Notes: generated by a model not told the origin, from the sequence alone. Positions 32,747 to 42,235 are shown, counted from the first letter of the stretch. The stretch is DNA of 64,000 bases from Symbiodinium natans (GCA_905221605.1 CAJNDS010000049.1:1-64000), one strand, 5' to 3'. Numbers and translations are program-made.

Positions 32747-33568
32747 GCCCTATGAGCCTTGTGCAGCGCATGTCGCTGCCGAAGACTGTGTGTTGAATAT
32801 AATTTCAGGGATTTAGTACTTGGACTTCAAGGGTTCTAGTCCGTCACGACGAGGTAACTGGAAGTATAGGGCAAAGAGCATGCAACATCTTCTTGCGTCC
32901 AGCCTTCTACTTTGGGTGCAGGGCTGGAAAAGGCCGGATCCCAACCCTCACTGTCACAGTAGCCAGTAGCCGACTGGACTGATGTAGCCAGGTGATGGCC
33001 AAGGAGAATTCTCTTCTGCTGACCCTCGGCAAGTTCAGATTGAGAAACCGAACAAGGTTGAAACCAGCATTGCTTCTTTCATCACCTGCCGTTGCCTGGG
33101 GGTCGCGAGTTCGCGACTGTCTTGCGTCTCGCGACATGATAGGCGCGTTCATGCGGTGCGATGCTGCCAAGGAAGCTCCTCAATCATCTGACGGTAGCTT
33201 GCTTGCATTCAAGTGGCACTAAACCCTAAACTCTACATCACCATGGATGGCATTTGATACGCCATGAGCCTTAGACGCACTTGTTGCGTGATCTCTGCAG
33301 CTTGGCAGTCACTGTCTTGGCCATGCTTGGCATCCAAGGCGATTCTGATGGAGCCTCAGTATGATGCAATGCTGTACCCATGAGTACCCATGCCTCTAGC
33401 CGTCACAATGGATGCTTCCTCATAGACCAATTGACCAGTATGCACGGGGACATGGTCTGCATTGTGCCGGGGAAGTAGCATTCATTGCAGCACCAAAGCT
33501 TCAAGAGGACTGCCAGCTTGGGCAGGTGTACAGTGTACAGCAGTTGCGTTTCAGCTGTCTGTCCCGCA

Positions 33569-34727
33569 ATGGCTTGTGCTTTCGATGAGCAGTGGGAGCT
33601 TGCTCCAGCCCCCAGGCACAAGAAGAAGCTTCTGCGGCATGTCCGCCACAGCTGGTTGAGGGAGCCCGTGCCGCATCCAGATGACCTCTCCGAGTCCAAG
33701 AAGGCTCTGAAGGTTGTGGCGGATGCAAGTTTGGAGGAGTGTCTCGACCCTTGGGGAACCACATGAACCCTTTTAGGGTTGAGGGTTCCTGCTAAGGTAT
33801 ATGAACCCTTTTAGGGCCTTAGGGTTCCTATTAAGGTACTGTGGAACTTAAGCCCTTTTAAGGCTCATTTGGTCCCCCCAAGGACGAGATGTTGAGTGAG
33901 CGGCAAGATGCAACTTCCAGCCTGACCTCCTCACGCAAGCTCGACAAGCACCTTGGGGATCAAATGAGCCCGAAAATGGGGGTCATATACCCTACGCTGC
34001 TATGATTCCTTTTAAGGGAATATGAACCCTGAACCCCTTTAGGGCTCATTTTTCCTATTGAGGCATATGAACCATAAAACCCTTTACCTCGGGTTCAGAA
34101 TTGGCCCGCAAGGCAATGGAGCTCCTTGTTGAGTACAGCGCGGCGTAAGGTTCAAGGCTCCATTGAGACAGAGTTCGGTCCCGAGACCAAGCTGGAGCCG
34201 CTTCACCCCGACCCACAAGTCAAAGAAGCTAGGACCGGGAGGAGGCTTTTTTTTGTTTTTGTTTTTCCTTTTTTTTAGGGTTGGGGTTCCCCTATAATCC
34301 CCTTAGCCTATTTATTAGGTACCCTTTTTTTATTTCCTAGGTTACTCCCGGGTCTAGGAAGACTTCTTCTTTGCCCGGAAATGCTTCTCGCACACCACGA
34401 CCTTCACATACCACGGAACCAAATCCCGGAACATCGCTTCTATCTCTCGCGTCGGCCTGCTGATGCCCGGTACGAGTCTCGGTGGGCCCTTGGGACATTT
34501 TACAATTTCCCTTATCGTTGGTTTGAGAGGATCATATAAACCCTAAACCCTAAACCCCAAAACCTTATTCCTTCAGGGATACTCTTCAGAGGGTTTAAAG
34601 GGCCATCCTAGGAATGGGCACAAGGTCGCAAACGGATCTGCGCATGGCGTGGGAATCTACACTGCTCAGCTGGGCTCAGCAACTTTGTCCAAGGGCTTCT
34701 GTGACTCCAACAAGATGTTTCTTTGTC
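33569..34727 (+). CDS. PARP-like ADP-ribosyltransferase, 5' part
   Basis: Predicted to transfer ADP-ribose from NAD to a protein or nucleic-acid target. Exons: 33569-33745 (start MACAFDEQWELAPAPRHKKK), 33883-33947, 34113-34227, 34358-34473, 34612 to about 34727, joined in one frame. The catalytic core is visible: TYHGTKSRNIASISRVGLL carries the NAD-binding His (YHGT), and NGSAHGVGIYTA carries the second-strand Tyr, as in PARP HGT...GxGIYFA. The later catalytic acidic residue and the 3' end were not found; a CDNSN-like stretch SKGFCDSNKMFL is the last part read. Donors appear to be GA, GC, GC and GA, all with AG acceptors. At least three of the four introns look like TIR elements with 4-bp duplications. 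Start: first Met in frame; upstream exons are possible. Confidence 0.68.
33746..33882. mobile_element. Introner I-A, intron 1 of the PARP-like gene
   Basis: GACC|CTTGGGGaaccacatgaac at the left and ggctcatttggtcccccCAAG|GACG at the right. The 4-bp repeats match 3 of 4. Spliced from GACC to AG (a GA-AG intron of 137 bp), it joins CTC to GAC GAG in frame. Confidence 0.75.
33948..34112. mobile_element. Introner I-A, intron 2 of the PARP-like gene
   Basis: GCAC|CTTGGGGatcaaatgagc at the left and ggCCCGCAAG|GCAA at the right (165 bp, GC-AG). The right end is eroded relative to CCCCAAG, and the duplication matches 3 of 4. The join gives AAG CAA TGG in frame with a clean continuing exon. Confidence 0.65.
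34474..34611. mobile_element. Introner family with GGGCCCTT ends, intron 4 of the PARP-like gene
   Basis: GAGT at the left and GAAT at the right (3 of 4) flank ends CTCGGTGGGCCCTT and AAAGGGCCATCCTAG. A related sequence at about 35634-35740 shares the ggcccttga, gtttttcaggggccatcc and aagaggatc segments. Splicing GA-AG joins GGT AC|G AAT GGG in frame. Confidence 0.6.
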
Positions 34728-34921
34728 ATAGTTGGGTGCCATTTTTTCTTTTTAATGGTACTTAAACCCTATAAGGAATACAAAAATAGTTTTTATTATC
34801 CCAGCCATGAACTAGGTTTGTGTGCGCTGTCTGCGATTCCAGCCAACCTGTGGATGAGCCAGAGGTTACGCCCCTTTGCTTTTCAGCGCAAGGGCCTTTA
34901 GCAGCAGAAATCATAGCAGTT

Positions 34922-35030
34922 GGGATGTTCCCTCTGAAACTAACAGTTACTAACAGTCCTTAATAGGGATTATAGTACCCCCCCCTATTATCATCCCTAT
35001 TAAGGACTGCTAGTATAAGGGGCCAACATA
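34922..35030. mobile_element. MITE-like element, family A copy 4
   Basis: The left end GGGATGTTCC is intact and the right end is eroded (ggccaacatagc). The long internal inverted segments tactaacagtccttaataggg and ccctattaaggactgctagta are almost perfect. Confidence 0.75.
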
Positions 35031-35267
35031 GCATTCATAATTAGCATGATGCATCACATTTGCTGAGCAATGTCGTAACTCCAACACAGGCATGGTGATT
35101 TTTGTCCATGTTTTACGTTAAGAAGTTTGCAGAGCAGTACCTTGCGCCGAGGCTCGACACGCAGTGGAAACCTTCAGGAACCATCGCGACTAGGCAGCAC
35201 GCTTTCAGAGCCCATACCGGCGAATTTCGGTGTCATCCTTTTCCTACCGGTAGCTGTGCGCCAAAGA

Positions 35268-35378
35268 TGAGCAGACCAAAAAAAGCGACGAGGTCCAGAC
35301 GATCTTCCCAAAAGGTCCCGCAGCTGTCAACGTCCACCCGTCAGTGAAGCGACTGGGCAGACACGACGCTCTGTTGCA
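35268..35378 (+). CDS. Probable exon, unknown protein
   Basis: The frame DEQTKKSDEVQTIFPKGPAA continues VNVHPSVKRLGRHDALL and ends at GT, the start of an I-A element (35379-35485). It could be a later exon of the PARP-like gene or a separate gene. Confidence 0.47.
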
Positions 35379-35485
35379 GTTTTTGGGGAACAAATGAGCC
35401 TTGGGGGTCATATTCCCTCTAGTACGATGACCCCTGTTAAGGAACATGAACCATAAACCCTTTTAGGGCTCATTTCGTCCCCAAG
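35379..35485. mobile_element. Introner I-A copy 4
   Basis: Left TTTTGGGGaacaaatgagcc and right ggctcatttcgtCCCCAAG are inverted over about 20 bp. The right end is identical in style to the GH5 copy. No clear target duplication is visible (GTTT against GGGG), so the exact insertion borders are uncertain. Confidence 0.75.
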
Positions 35486-35933
35486 GGGGTCTTCAGCCTT
35501 TTTTTTTGGAGTCCACGAGCGGGTCCTTAAGGGAGTGGGGGGGTTCAAGTACCCCCCCCCCCCCCCCATGAACTCTCCGCCCTCAAGAACCCAAGAAGTC
35601 CACGAGACCAACGAATTGGTTTCGTTGTTTCTTAGGTAGGCCCTTGAACTATGCCATGCTTTCGCTCGTTGATTGTTGGGTGTAAGAGGATCTTATGTAG
35701 GAATCTCTTTCAGAGGGTTTTTCAGGGGCCATCCGAGTAGTTCCGTTTGCGTTTTAAACATCTTCGGGCTAAGAGTTGAGTTGCTGCACATTGCATGGGA
35801 CTGTGATGCATGCAAGGTAGTCCCTCTTCCCCAAACTGAATCCCCCCAAGCAAAAGCTCACCGCCTAAACCCTAAACCCTAAACCAGAAAAACCCTAAAC
35901 CCTAAACCCTAAACCCTAAACCAGTCCGGGGGT

Positions 35934-36049
35934 GCTCCATCTCCCGCAAACTGGCGCCGACTGAGAACGTCCAGCGCCGCTCCGATCAAGTCCTCCACGT
36001 GGGCGATGCCGTAGTGACTTTTCAACAGGGCTGCGTGGTTCCGCTGCTC
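35934..36049 (-). CDS. Probable minus-strand exon, unknown protein
   Basis: On the minus strand, after caacaag, the frame EQRNHAALLKSHYGIAHVED continues LIGAALDVLSRRQFAG. It is far more protein-like than any plus frame here. With 38697-38773 it suggests a minus-strand gene in an otherwise plus-strand region. Confidence 0.5.
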
Positions 36050-36690
36050 CTTGTTTGCACAGGGACCCTAAACCCTACAGCGTAAACCCTAAACCCTAAT
36101 AGAGAGGTTTGCACAGGGACCCAGAGGGGCCCTTGTTCCCTGTAGTGGGGGTTGTAGGATTGCAGTGTTTTGGATTGGGGCGCATATGGCTGTCAGCGAT
36201 GACTGTAGGTGTGGTTCCGCAAGTGGCGATAGGTAAGTGCGTAGAATTAATGGGGCGTCTGTTTGAATATACGAGAAAACAACAACACACATCATCACCG
36301 GATCTCATGCTTGTCTTAAGAGCTTTTCCCCTATTTAGAACCACGAACAATCGTTGTTTGAGATCATCCTGACAGTGCTTTACGGCCCTAAACCCTAACC
36401 CTTAACCCTAACCCCTTAAAACCCCCTAAACCCTAAACCCTAAACCCTAAACCCTAACCCTTAACCCTAACCCCTTAAAACCCAACAACAGAATTCCAAG
36501 AGGGACGCCATGGGACATGCTGCCAAGCCGGCTTCTGAAGCAGGCGCCCTAAGCCCTGCACCCTAAACCCGAAGCTTTATGAGGATCACACTTCAAAGGA
36601 ACCCTAAACCCTAAACCCTAAACCCTAAACCCTAAACCCTAAACCCTAAACCCTAAACCCTAAACCCTAAACCTGTCGAGCATCTTTCAG

Positions 36691-36768
36691 GATTTGGGGC
36701 TTGGGCTCGAGGATTTTGCGTCTGACTCCCTTGCTATTAGTATTCCCCTATGTCCCTCTATAAGATAG
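36691..36768 (+). CDS. Possible terminal exon, unknown protein
   Basis: After catctttcag the frame DLGLGLEDFASDSLAISIPL runs 25 codons to TAG. The acceptor is good; the protein is unknown. Confidence 0.4.
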   Translation, partial: DLGLGLEDFASDSLAISIPLCPSIR

Positions 36769-36800
36769 TGCGCGCCACTGTGGCCTGCGGGAACATAAGC

Positions 36801-36948
36801 CAGCCCCCCCCCCTCCCCCCCTCCCCCCCCCCCTCTCTTGTTCAATGCCCCCCCCCCCCTCCCCCCCCCCTCCCCCCCCCCCCCCCCCCCCTCCCCCCCC
36901 CTCCCCCCCCCCTCTTGTTCAGGGGGGGGGGGGGGGCCCCCCCCCCCC
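36801..36948. repeat. Poly-C tract with CT interruptions
   Basis: Nearly pure C runs with single T interruptions and a short G-run, twice containing cttgttca. Assembly length here is probably unreliable. It forms the left border of the AT-rich island. Confidence 0.95.
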
Positions 36949-36954
36949 CTTGGT

Positions 36955-37335
36955 CAATAACAGTGTTCTTTATAGGGTTTCACTTGATTTTAATTAACGT
37001 TTTAATAGGACTTCTTTTGATTCTAATCGGGTTTTTGTTACTTTTGAAAGATTTCTAATAATATGAATGAGATTTTTATCCCTTCTAATAAGATTTGTAT
37101 TAGGTTTAACGGGATTCGTATTGAAATAATAGAAATCCTTGTCGAATTAAGTTCAACTCCTATTACAATTGATTGAACTGCTATTAAAAATTAGTAGAAG
37201 TCCGATTAGAAATGCTACGAAAAAAGAAGGCAAATAGAAATCTTGTTACATTAATAGAAATCCTCTTGAAATTAGAAGGATTCCGAATAAAAAGCAATAG
37301 GAATCCTACCAAACATGGCAGAGGAAATGTGGAAT
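36955..37335. repeat. AT-rich island with strand asymmetry, possible large hairpin
   Basis: About 380 bases at roughly 30% GC between poly-C and poly-G tracts. The left half is T-rich (tttctaataa, ttctaataagatttgtatta) and the right half A-rich with near-complements (agaaatcctat, tagaaatcc, aggattccga). A degenerate motif agaaatcctatta recurs. No gene is visible. Confidence 0.6.
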
Positions 37336-37340
37336 TGAGC

Positions 37341-37472
37341 ATGGGGGGGGGGGGGGGGGGCAGAGGAAATGTGGAATTGAGCATTGGGGGGGGGGGGGGG
37401 GCCGCCCCCTCCCCCCCCCTTTGTTTGTAGGGAGGGGGGGGAGGGGGGTTTGTGGGTGAAGGGGGGGGGGAA

Positions 37473-37516
<44 letters not shown>

Positions 37517-37681
37517 GGGGGGGGGGGGGGGGGGGAGGGGAGGGGGGGGGAGGGGGGGGGGGGGGAGGGGGGGGAGGGGGGGGGGCGGGGGGGGGGGGGG
37601 GGGGGGGGGGGAGGGGGGGGGGGGGGGGGGAAGGGGGGGGGAGGGGGGGGGGGGGGGGAGGGGGGGGGGGGGAGGGGGGGG
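37341..37681. repeat. Poly-G tract with A interruptions
   Basis: About 340 bases of G runs broken by single A or AA, including a tandem duplication of ggaaatgtggaattgagcat at its left edge. Open frames of polyglycine are artefacts. Confidence 0.95.
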
Positions 37682-37799
37682 TTACCTTGAATATCCGCAG
37701 GCCTCTTTTTTACGCACTCTCATAAGTAAACATACTCTAATGGCCCCCAAAACCCCCATTCTAATTATGAAGGCCCTCTGCATGATCTGCTGAATTCAG

Positions 37800-37908
37800 G
37801 TTTTTGCTCGCGTGGCCTTCGGAGAAAGAGTGGCAGGAGGAAGATGCCACACTGCCACAGCCTGCAGTGCCAGACCAGCAACTTGCCAGCACCCCACCTA
37901 GGGATTAG
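37800..37908 (+). CDS. Probable terminal exon, unknown protein
   Basis: After gctgaattcag the frame FLLAWPSEKEWQEEDATLPQ continues PAVPDQQLASTPPRD to TAG. It is acidic and proline-rich. A perfect 9-bp hairpin follows the stop by 4 bases. Confidence 0.5.
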
Positions 37909-37912
37909 AGCG

Positions 37913-37934
37913 CACGGACCCAAGAGGGTCCGTG
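37913..37934 (+). other. Hairpin just after a stop codon
   Basis: CACGGACCC-AAGA-GGGTCCGTG is a perfect 9-bp stem with a 4-base loop, 5 bases after the TAG of the exon above. It could be a 3' UTR structure; there is no T-run as in a bacterial terminator. Confidence 0.6.
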
Positions 37935-38579
37935 GTCCATAAGCGAAACCCTAAACCCTGAACCCTAAACCCTAAACCCTGCAGGTCATAGTAGTGCCAG
38001 GCAGATGGAGCACAATGCTAGGCTTCACCGTAGTGCCCCAGGATCCGTTCAGGGGCCTAGGATGCAGGTCCCCCTACTCTCAAGTTGTGGCGGAACAGGG
38101 TTTAGGGTTTAGGGTTTAGGGTTAAGGGTTTAGGGTTTAGGGTTTAGGAGGGGGCGTACTTTGTGGGCAAGCCGCGAAAACCCGTTCTCGCAGCCGCTTC
38201 GCGAAAACAAAACCAAACCCAAGGCCAACCCCGGACCCTAGTGGCCCATAAAGATAGAATCCTGGGATTGAGTGGGGGTTCACGAAAATAAGGGAGTAGT
38301 AGGATGGACTGTGGTGTATACAACAGCGGAATGGGGATTATAGCGAAGGCACAGGGCATCTGACCGCTGAAGCCCTAGACATTCTGAACACCCATATCAG
38401 CCCTTTCAACCTCAGCAGCACGTAAACAACCCTACTAGCCTACTGCCGCACTGCCCAAAGCCCCAAAACCCTAAACCCTGTGCCCCAAACCCTATAAACG
38501 CTAGGTCCCAAAACAATCTGTGGTGAAAATGTGAAACCTCAACACTGGGCTTGTGCTGAAGCACTCTAGCTCTATCCCA

Positions 38580-38668
38580 AACCCTAAACCCCAAACCCCA
38601 AACCCCAAACCCCAAACCCCAAACCCCCAAACCCCAACCCCAAACCCCAAACCCCAAACCCCAAACCC
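38580..38668. repeat. (CCCCAAA)n telomere-variant array
   Basis: About twelve units of CCCCAAA, with one CCCCCAAA and one CCCCAA, flanked by CCCTAAA on both sides. This is a homogenised G-rich variant of the telomere-like repeat. Confidence 0.9.
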
Positions 38669-38696
38669 TAAACCCTAAACCCTAGGCTCGTGCTGA

Positions 38697-38773
38697 AGCA
38701 CCACGCCTGGGATCTTTTCGAGCAGCCGTGGGAGCTGCCGCAGCAAGTTGGCCGTCGCCGCCTTGCTGTGCAC
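38697..38773 (-). CDS. Probable minus-strand exon, unknown protein
   Basis: On the minus strand, after acaccaag, the frame VHSKAATANLLRQLPRLLEK continues IPGVVLQHEP. A plus-strand frame is also open but less natural. A related minus-strand reading VLQHKPSVEVSHFHHR lies at about 38520-38566, suggesting a partial duplication. Confidence 0.42.
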
Positions 38774-39148
38774 CTTGGTGTGTTGAGGGCAGTTTAGGGT
38801 TTAGGGTTTTAGGGTTTTAGGGTGTTAGTAGGGTGTTAGTAGGGTTTTAGTAGGGTTTTTGTAGGGTTTTCGCAGGGTTTTAGGGTTTTAGGGTTTAGGG
38901 ATGGACTTAAGGTTCAGGGTTCAGGATCTAAGATTTAGTGTTCGGGGTTCCGGTTTTAGATTTTTGGTCCCGGGTTAGGGATTTAGGTTTGGGGGGTTGG
39001 GTTCTAGGTCTTTTAACACTTGACAGGGTTTCCAGGCACTACGGTTTTGGTTGGGCTCAGCATTGACGTACTAGCTCCCCCCTAGTACTGGATTCTGAAA
39101 CTGAGTCTGGGAAGGGGGAAAAGAACTCAAGGTTAGGCGAAATGCATC

Positions 39149-39522
39149 TTGGATGTTGTCCAAGCAACCCTCAACCGTGTAATTATAGATTGTACGGTGC
39201 AATCAGAGAAAGCTTGTGCAGCACCAACTGGCTTCGATCTTACAAAGCCAATCGTTCAAGCTCTAACGCTCTGGGCTTCCTATGCGGGGCGTATGAAGAT
39301 TTGGGGGTTTCCGAAAATGGGCCGTTTTGGGGGGTCCCTTTAAGGGGGTTCTATTCTGTTGGGGGTAGAACAGGGGTCCCCCTCTTTTGGGAAATAGCCT
39401 TTTGGGGATTTAGCCTTCATAGGCCGGAGACGGATGCGACGCGGCTCATCAAGTTCGGGAATGAGTACGATTGCAAACACCCACGAAGAGGCGACCGCCA
39501 GCACGTTTTGTGGCAGCCTTAA
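39149..39522 (+). CDS. Two-exon fragment, unknown protein, split by a TIR element
   Basis: Exon to 39297 (DVVQATLNRVIIDCTVQSEK, later LTKPIVQALTLWASYAGR) joins 39423-39522 (PETDATRLIKFGNEYDCKH..., TAA) across a 125-bp GA-AG intron that is a GTTTCC-family element. The join AA|G is in frame. The first codon here is TTG, so the true 5' end lies upstream. Function is unknown. Confidence 0.5.
39298..39422. mobile_element. TIR element of the GTTTCC family acting as an intron
   Basis: Left TTTGGGGGTTTCCGAAAATG and right cttttgggaaatagcctttt are inverted. Exon frames on both sides join in phase through GA-AG. Stand-alone relatives lie at 23270, 27470, 40524 and 43173. Confidence 0.6.
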
Positions 39523-39779
39523 GGCCCTGCTTCGGGGTAGCAGAATCCCTATACGAGTTTCCGAGAATAGTGGTACCCCATATTTGGGAAAAACACATAG
39601 AGAGCCCCTTCAAGGTTAGTCTTTAGTTCCCTCCTGAAACTAGGCGAGTAAGGTCTGAGAGAGCAAAGCCAGTAGGCTTGAGTGATCATCTGCAGCATAG
39701 CCGGGAACCGGACCAACCTCGGTGAAGTTGTGTAAACCTTAGTCTCGAGGAAAAATGGGCGACGTGAGCTCCTGAATCT

Positions 39780-40250
39780 ATCAGGAGATTTGGGTGGGCG
39801 GGGTGTGGGGCGGGGCGGCGGGGGTGGGGGGGGGGGGGGGGGGGGGGGGGGGGTCGCCATTCCTGAATTTCCTGTGAGGTGGCGATGGAGGCGCTGTATG
39901 GCGCGGTGTTTCGGAGAGCTGCGCGGATCTGGATCGATCGTGATCTCCGTGAGCGCATATGTGACGATGTGGAGTGTGGCGGTGGTGTTTGATACGGGTG
40001 TCTGTTGGCTGGTGGTGGTGGCGGTGGTGCTGGTGGTACTGGTGGTACTGGTGGCGCTGGCGCTGGCGCTGGCGCTGGTGCTGGTGCTTTGGTGGATGCG
40101 CAGTCGTTGCATGGAGATCGCGGTCTGTAAGTGAGCGTGCGTTCTCTGAAGCACGTGTTCCGTAGAGCTCCGTGCGCGCATGTGTGGCTGCGTTGTGTGG
40201 TGGACTGTGGTGGGTGGTGGCGGTGGTGGTGGTGGCAGTGGTGTCTGGTG
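39780..40250. other. Poly-G, GGT and GCT repeat region
   Basis: A poly-G run at 39826-39853 and (GGT)n/(GCT)n runs at 40010-40095 and 40200-40240. Long frames on both strands (up to 210 codons, minus) are rich in Ser/Thr/Ala/Pro or Trp/Val and reflect the repeats. No gene is accepted. Confidence 0.5.
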
Positions 40251-40523
40251 TGCCTAGAAACCCATTTTGGCGTCAGTCCAGGCTAGCTTTCGTTGTCCTC
40301 GGCTTTGCCTCTCAAGTACGGAGTAGAGTCATACAGGTGAAATGACCCAATCTTAGGGTTTCATATAGTTTCAAGAGAGACACAGAAGCTTCGAACTCCG
40401 ATTCACACCTTTGCGCCAGCTGGCGATGTTTTTCCGCGGTGTTTGGTCAGGTCGCACGGTCTGGCTCGTCTCCGATCCTTTCCAGGGCCGGACCTCTAGC
40501 GATGCCCTGCTGCAGAACATGAA

Positions 40524-40632
40524 TTGGGTATTTCCCACAATAGGGGTACCCCTCTCAGGCTTCAAATAGAAGAGAATTCCCTTTAAAAGGACCCCCAGAA
40601 AGGGTACCCCTATTTGCGGAAACCCCCAAAAT
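40524..40632. mobile_element. TIR element, GTTTCC family copy
   Basis: Left tgggtatttcccacaatagg and right cctatttgcggaaacccccaaa are inverted, with GGGGTACCCC at both subterminal positions. About 109 bp. Confidence 0.72.
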
Positions 40633-40778
40633 TGAGGCTGTGTGTTGAGGATCATCCGAAACCCCAGAAACTTCTGTGGGATCTGCCACGGAAAGTTTAT
40701 CTAGGACCCGGAGTAGGCCCTTATTTTTATTTTTTAGGGTTGGGGAAAGTCCCCTTAAAACCAAGAAGGGCACCGGTT

Positions 40779-40895
40779 ATGCCGAAGGAGAAATGGGTGA
40801 AGCGGAGATTCATCGAACGGCAGCAATGCGTTGCAATGAAGCGTCGGCAGAGATGGAAGGACGATCACCTGGGCAAGTTCGGCGGTGCGCCCTGG
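40779..40895 (+). CDS. Probable first exon, basic protein
   Basis: ATG opens a 39-codon frame MPKEKWVKRRFIERQQCVAM that continues KRRQRWKDDHLGKFGGAPW to a GT donor in phase 0. It is very basic, suggesting an RNA-binding, ribosomal or nuclear protein, but no family is recognised. Further exon-like stretches follow on plus: about 40985-41025 (FAELELDCL), 41027-41085 (TAAWSDDDCTVLVLHQKK) and 41137-41229 (FVFVLPDCNLPRNNSDAEPD). Confidence 0.45.
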
Positions 40896-41426
40896 GTCCA
40901 AGGTCACGGGTTCAGGTTCTGACCTCTGATTTTATTTTGGACCTTAGGGTTTTAGGGTGTGCGCAAGTTCGTGAAAATTTTGCCGAGCTCGAATTGGATT
41001 GCTTAGTGTTTAGAGGGCTGCTCTGCAGCATAACTGCTGCCTGGAGCGACGACGACTGTACAGTGCTGGTGCTACATCAGAAAAAATGCTTTAGGGTTAA
41101 GGGTTCCCAAGCGGATTCTTGCTGTTTTTTTCTGCGGAGTTTGTCTTCGTGCTCCCAGACTGCAACCTTCCGAGGAACAATTCGGATGCGGAGCCAGACG
41201 GTCAAACAGATCGTAAAGTGCTCACGCAGGGGGTGGGGAGGTTAGTCCTTTCTCACGTCTCCTTGGCTCCTCCACATGTTGGATTTCTTTGCTGCAGACT
41301 CCTCTTCATCTGTTTCAGTCCATGTCGTACCCTAAACCCTACGTTCCAGGGTTTAGGGTTTAGGGTTTAGGGTTTAGGGTTTAGGGTTTAGGGTTTAGGG
41401 TTTAGGGTTTAGGGTTTAGGGAACAG

Positions 41427-41534
41427 CTTCAGGTACGTTCGGCCACTGTGGCCGTGGGGCACCTTTTCACTGTCAACGACTCCTCCATCGGAACCGTGGT
41501 GAGGAGGCTGGGAGTCGGCTCCGCGAGCACATGA
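41427..41534 (+). CDS. Probable terminal exon, unknown protein
   Basis: After a TTTAGGG array and gaacag, the frame LQVRSATVAVGHLFTVNDSS continues IGTVVRRLGVGSAST to TGA. A purine minisatellite follows directly. Confidence 0.5.
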   Translation, partial: LQVRSATVAVGHLFTVNDSSIGTVVRRLGVGSAST

Positions 41535-41547
41535 GGGCTTATGACGA

Positions 41548-41703
41548 GAGAGAGAGAGAGAAGGAAAGAAGGATAGAAGGAAAGAGGGCAAGAAGGAAAG
41601 AAGGAAAGAAGGAAGGAAGAAAAGAAGGAAAGAAGGAAAGAGGGAAAGAGGGAAAGAAGGAAAGAGGGAAAGAGGGAAAGAAGGAAAGAAAGAGAAGGAG
41701 CAG
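41548..41703. repeat. Purine-rich GGAAAGAA-type microsatellite
   Basis: Degenerate (GGAAAGAA)n/(GGGAAAGA)n. The minus strand is pyrimidine-only, a potential triplex-forming tract. Open frames across it are artefacts. Confidence 0.92.
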
Positions 41704-41736
41704 ACGGGGGGGAGTGGGGAGAACAGTCTTGGCAAG

Positions 41737-41915
41737 CAGCTGCTAGCACTAGCAGCCTGGCACCAGGGTTGCGCTGGCATCTTGTGATCTCTGCGAGGTA
41801 CTTTTCCCAACTCTTCGGGACCTTCCTACTACGCATTGGGACGTCAACAGAAGGCCTGAGCGCAAGAGCCCGAGTTCGGCGTGATGTCGCTCTACTGGTG
41901 TTTTGCATCCCTTAA
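41737..41915 (+). CDS. Terminal exon, unknown protein
   Basis: After cttggcaag a 59-codon frame reads AAASTSSLAPGLRWHLVISA, later YFSQLFGTFLLRIGTSTEG, and ends in TAA. It is clearly coding-like and mixed hydrophobic. Not recognised. Confidence 0.52.
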
Positions 41916-42175
41916 ACCCTAAGCCCTAAACCCTAAACCCTAAACCTTGCCAGGCCTGTGTATCCTACATGGCGGGTCCGTAGCTTCGGGTTCTTTTTGT
42001 GAGGTGCAGTACAGAGCCTCAGGTACCACGACAATACGATCTCGAGGTTCAACTTCGAAATTTGATAGACCCTAAACCCTAAAGCCTCAAGCTCAAGCCT
42101 CGACCCTAAACCCCAAACCCTAAACCTTGAAACTTAAGCCCTAAACCCTAAACCCTAAACCCTGCGCTAGAGTGA

Positions 42176-42235
42176 AGGGTGCCCCCCGCATCATGGCTGT
42201 TCTTGGTGCACCCCCATGGGTTCTGCAGTGAGCAG
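42176..42235 (+). CDS. Possible internal exon, unknown protein
   Basis: The frame RVPPASWLFLVHPHGFCSEQ ends at a consensus-like donor cag|gtgggt. There is no clear acceptor. Confidence 0.38.

Noticed and set aside
37384-37793. Polyglycine open frames
   Set aside because: Homopolymer G tract; length likely unreliable and not protein-like.
39549-40181. 210-codon minus-strand frame
   Set aside because: Reads through GCT/GGT repeats and poly-G (STSTS, PPPP); overlapping plus frames are equally open.
41531-41746. Charged Arg/Lys/Glu frame over the GGAAAGAA repeat
   Set aside because: Purine microsatellite artefact (ERKEGKK-type reading).
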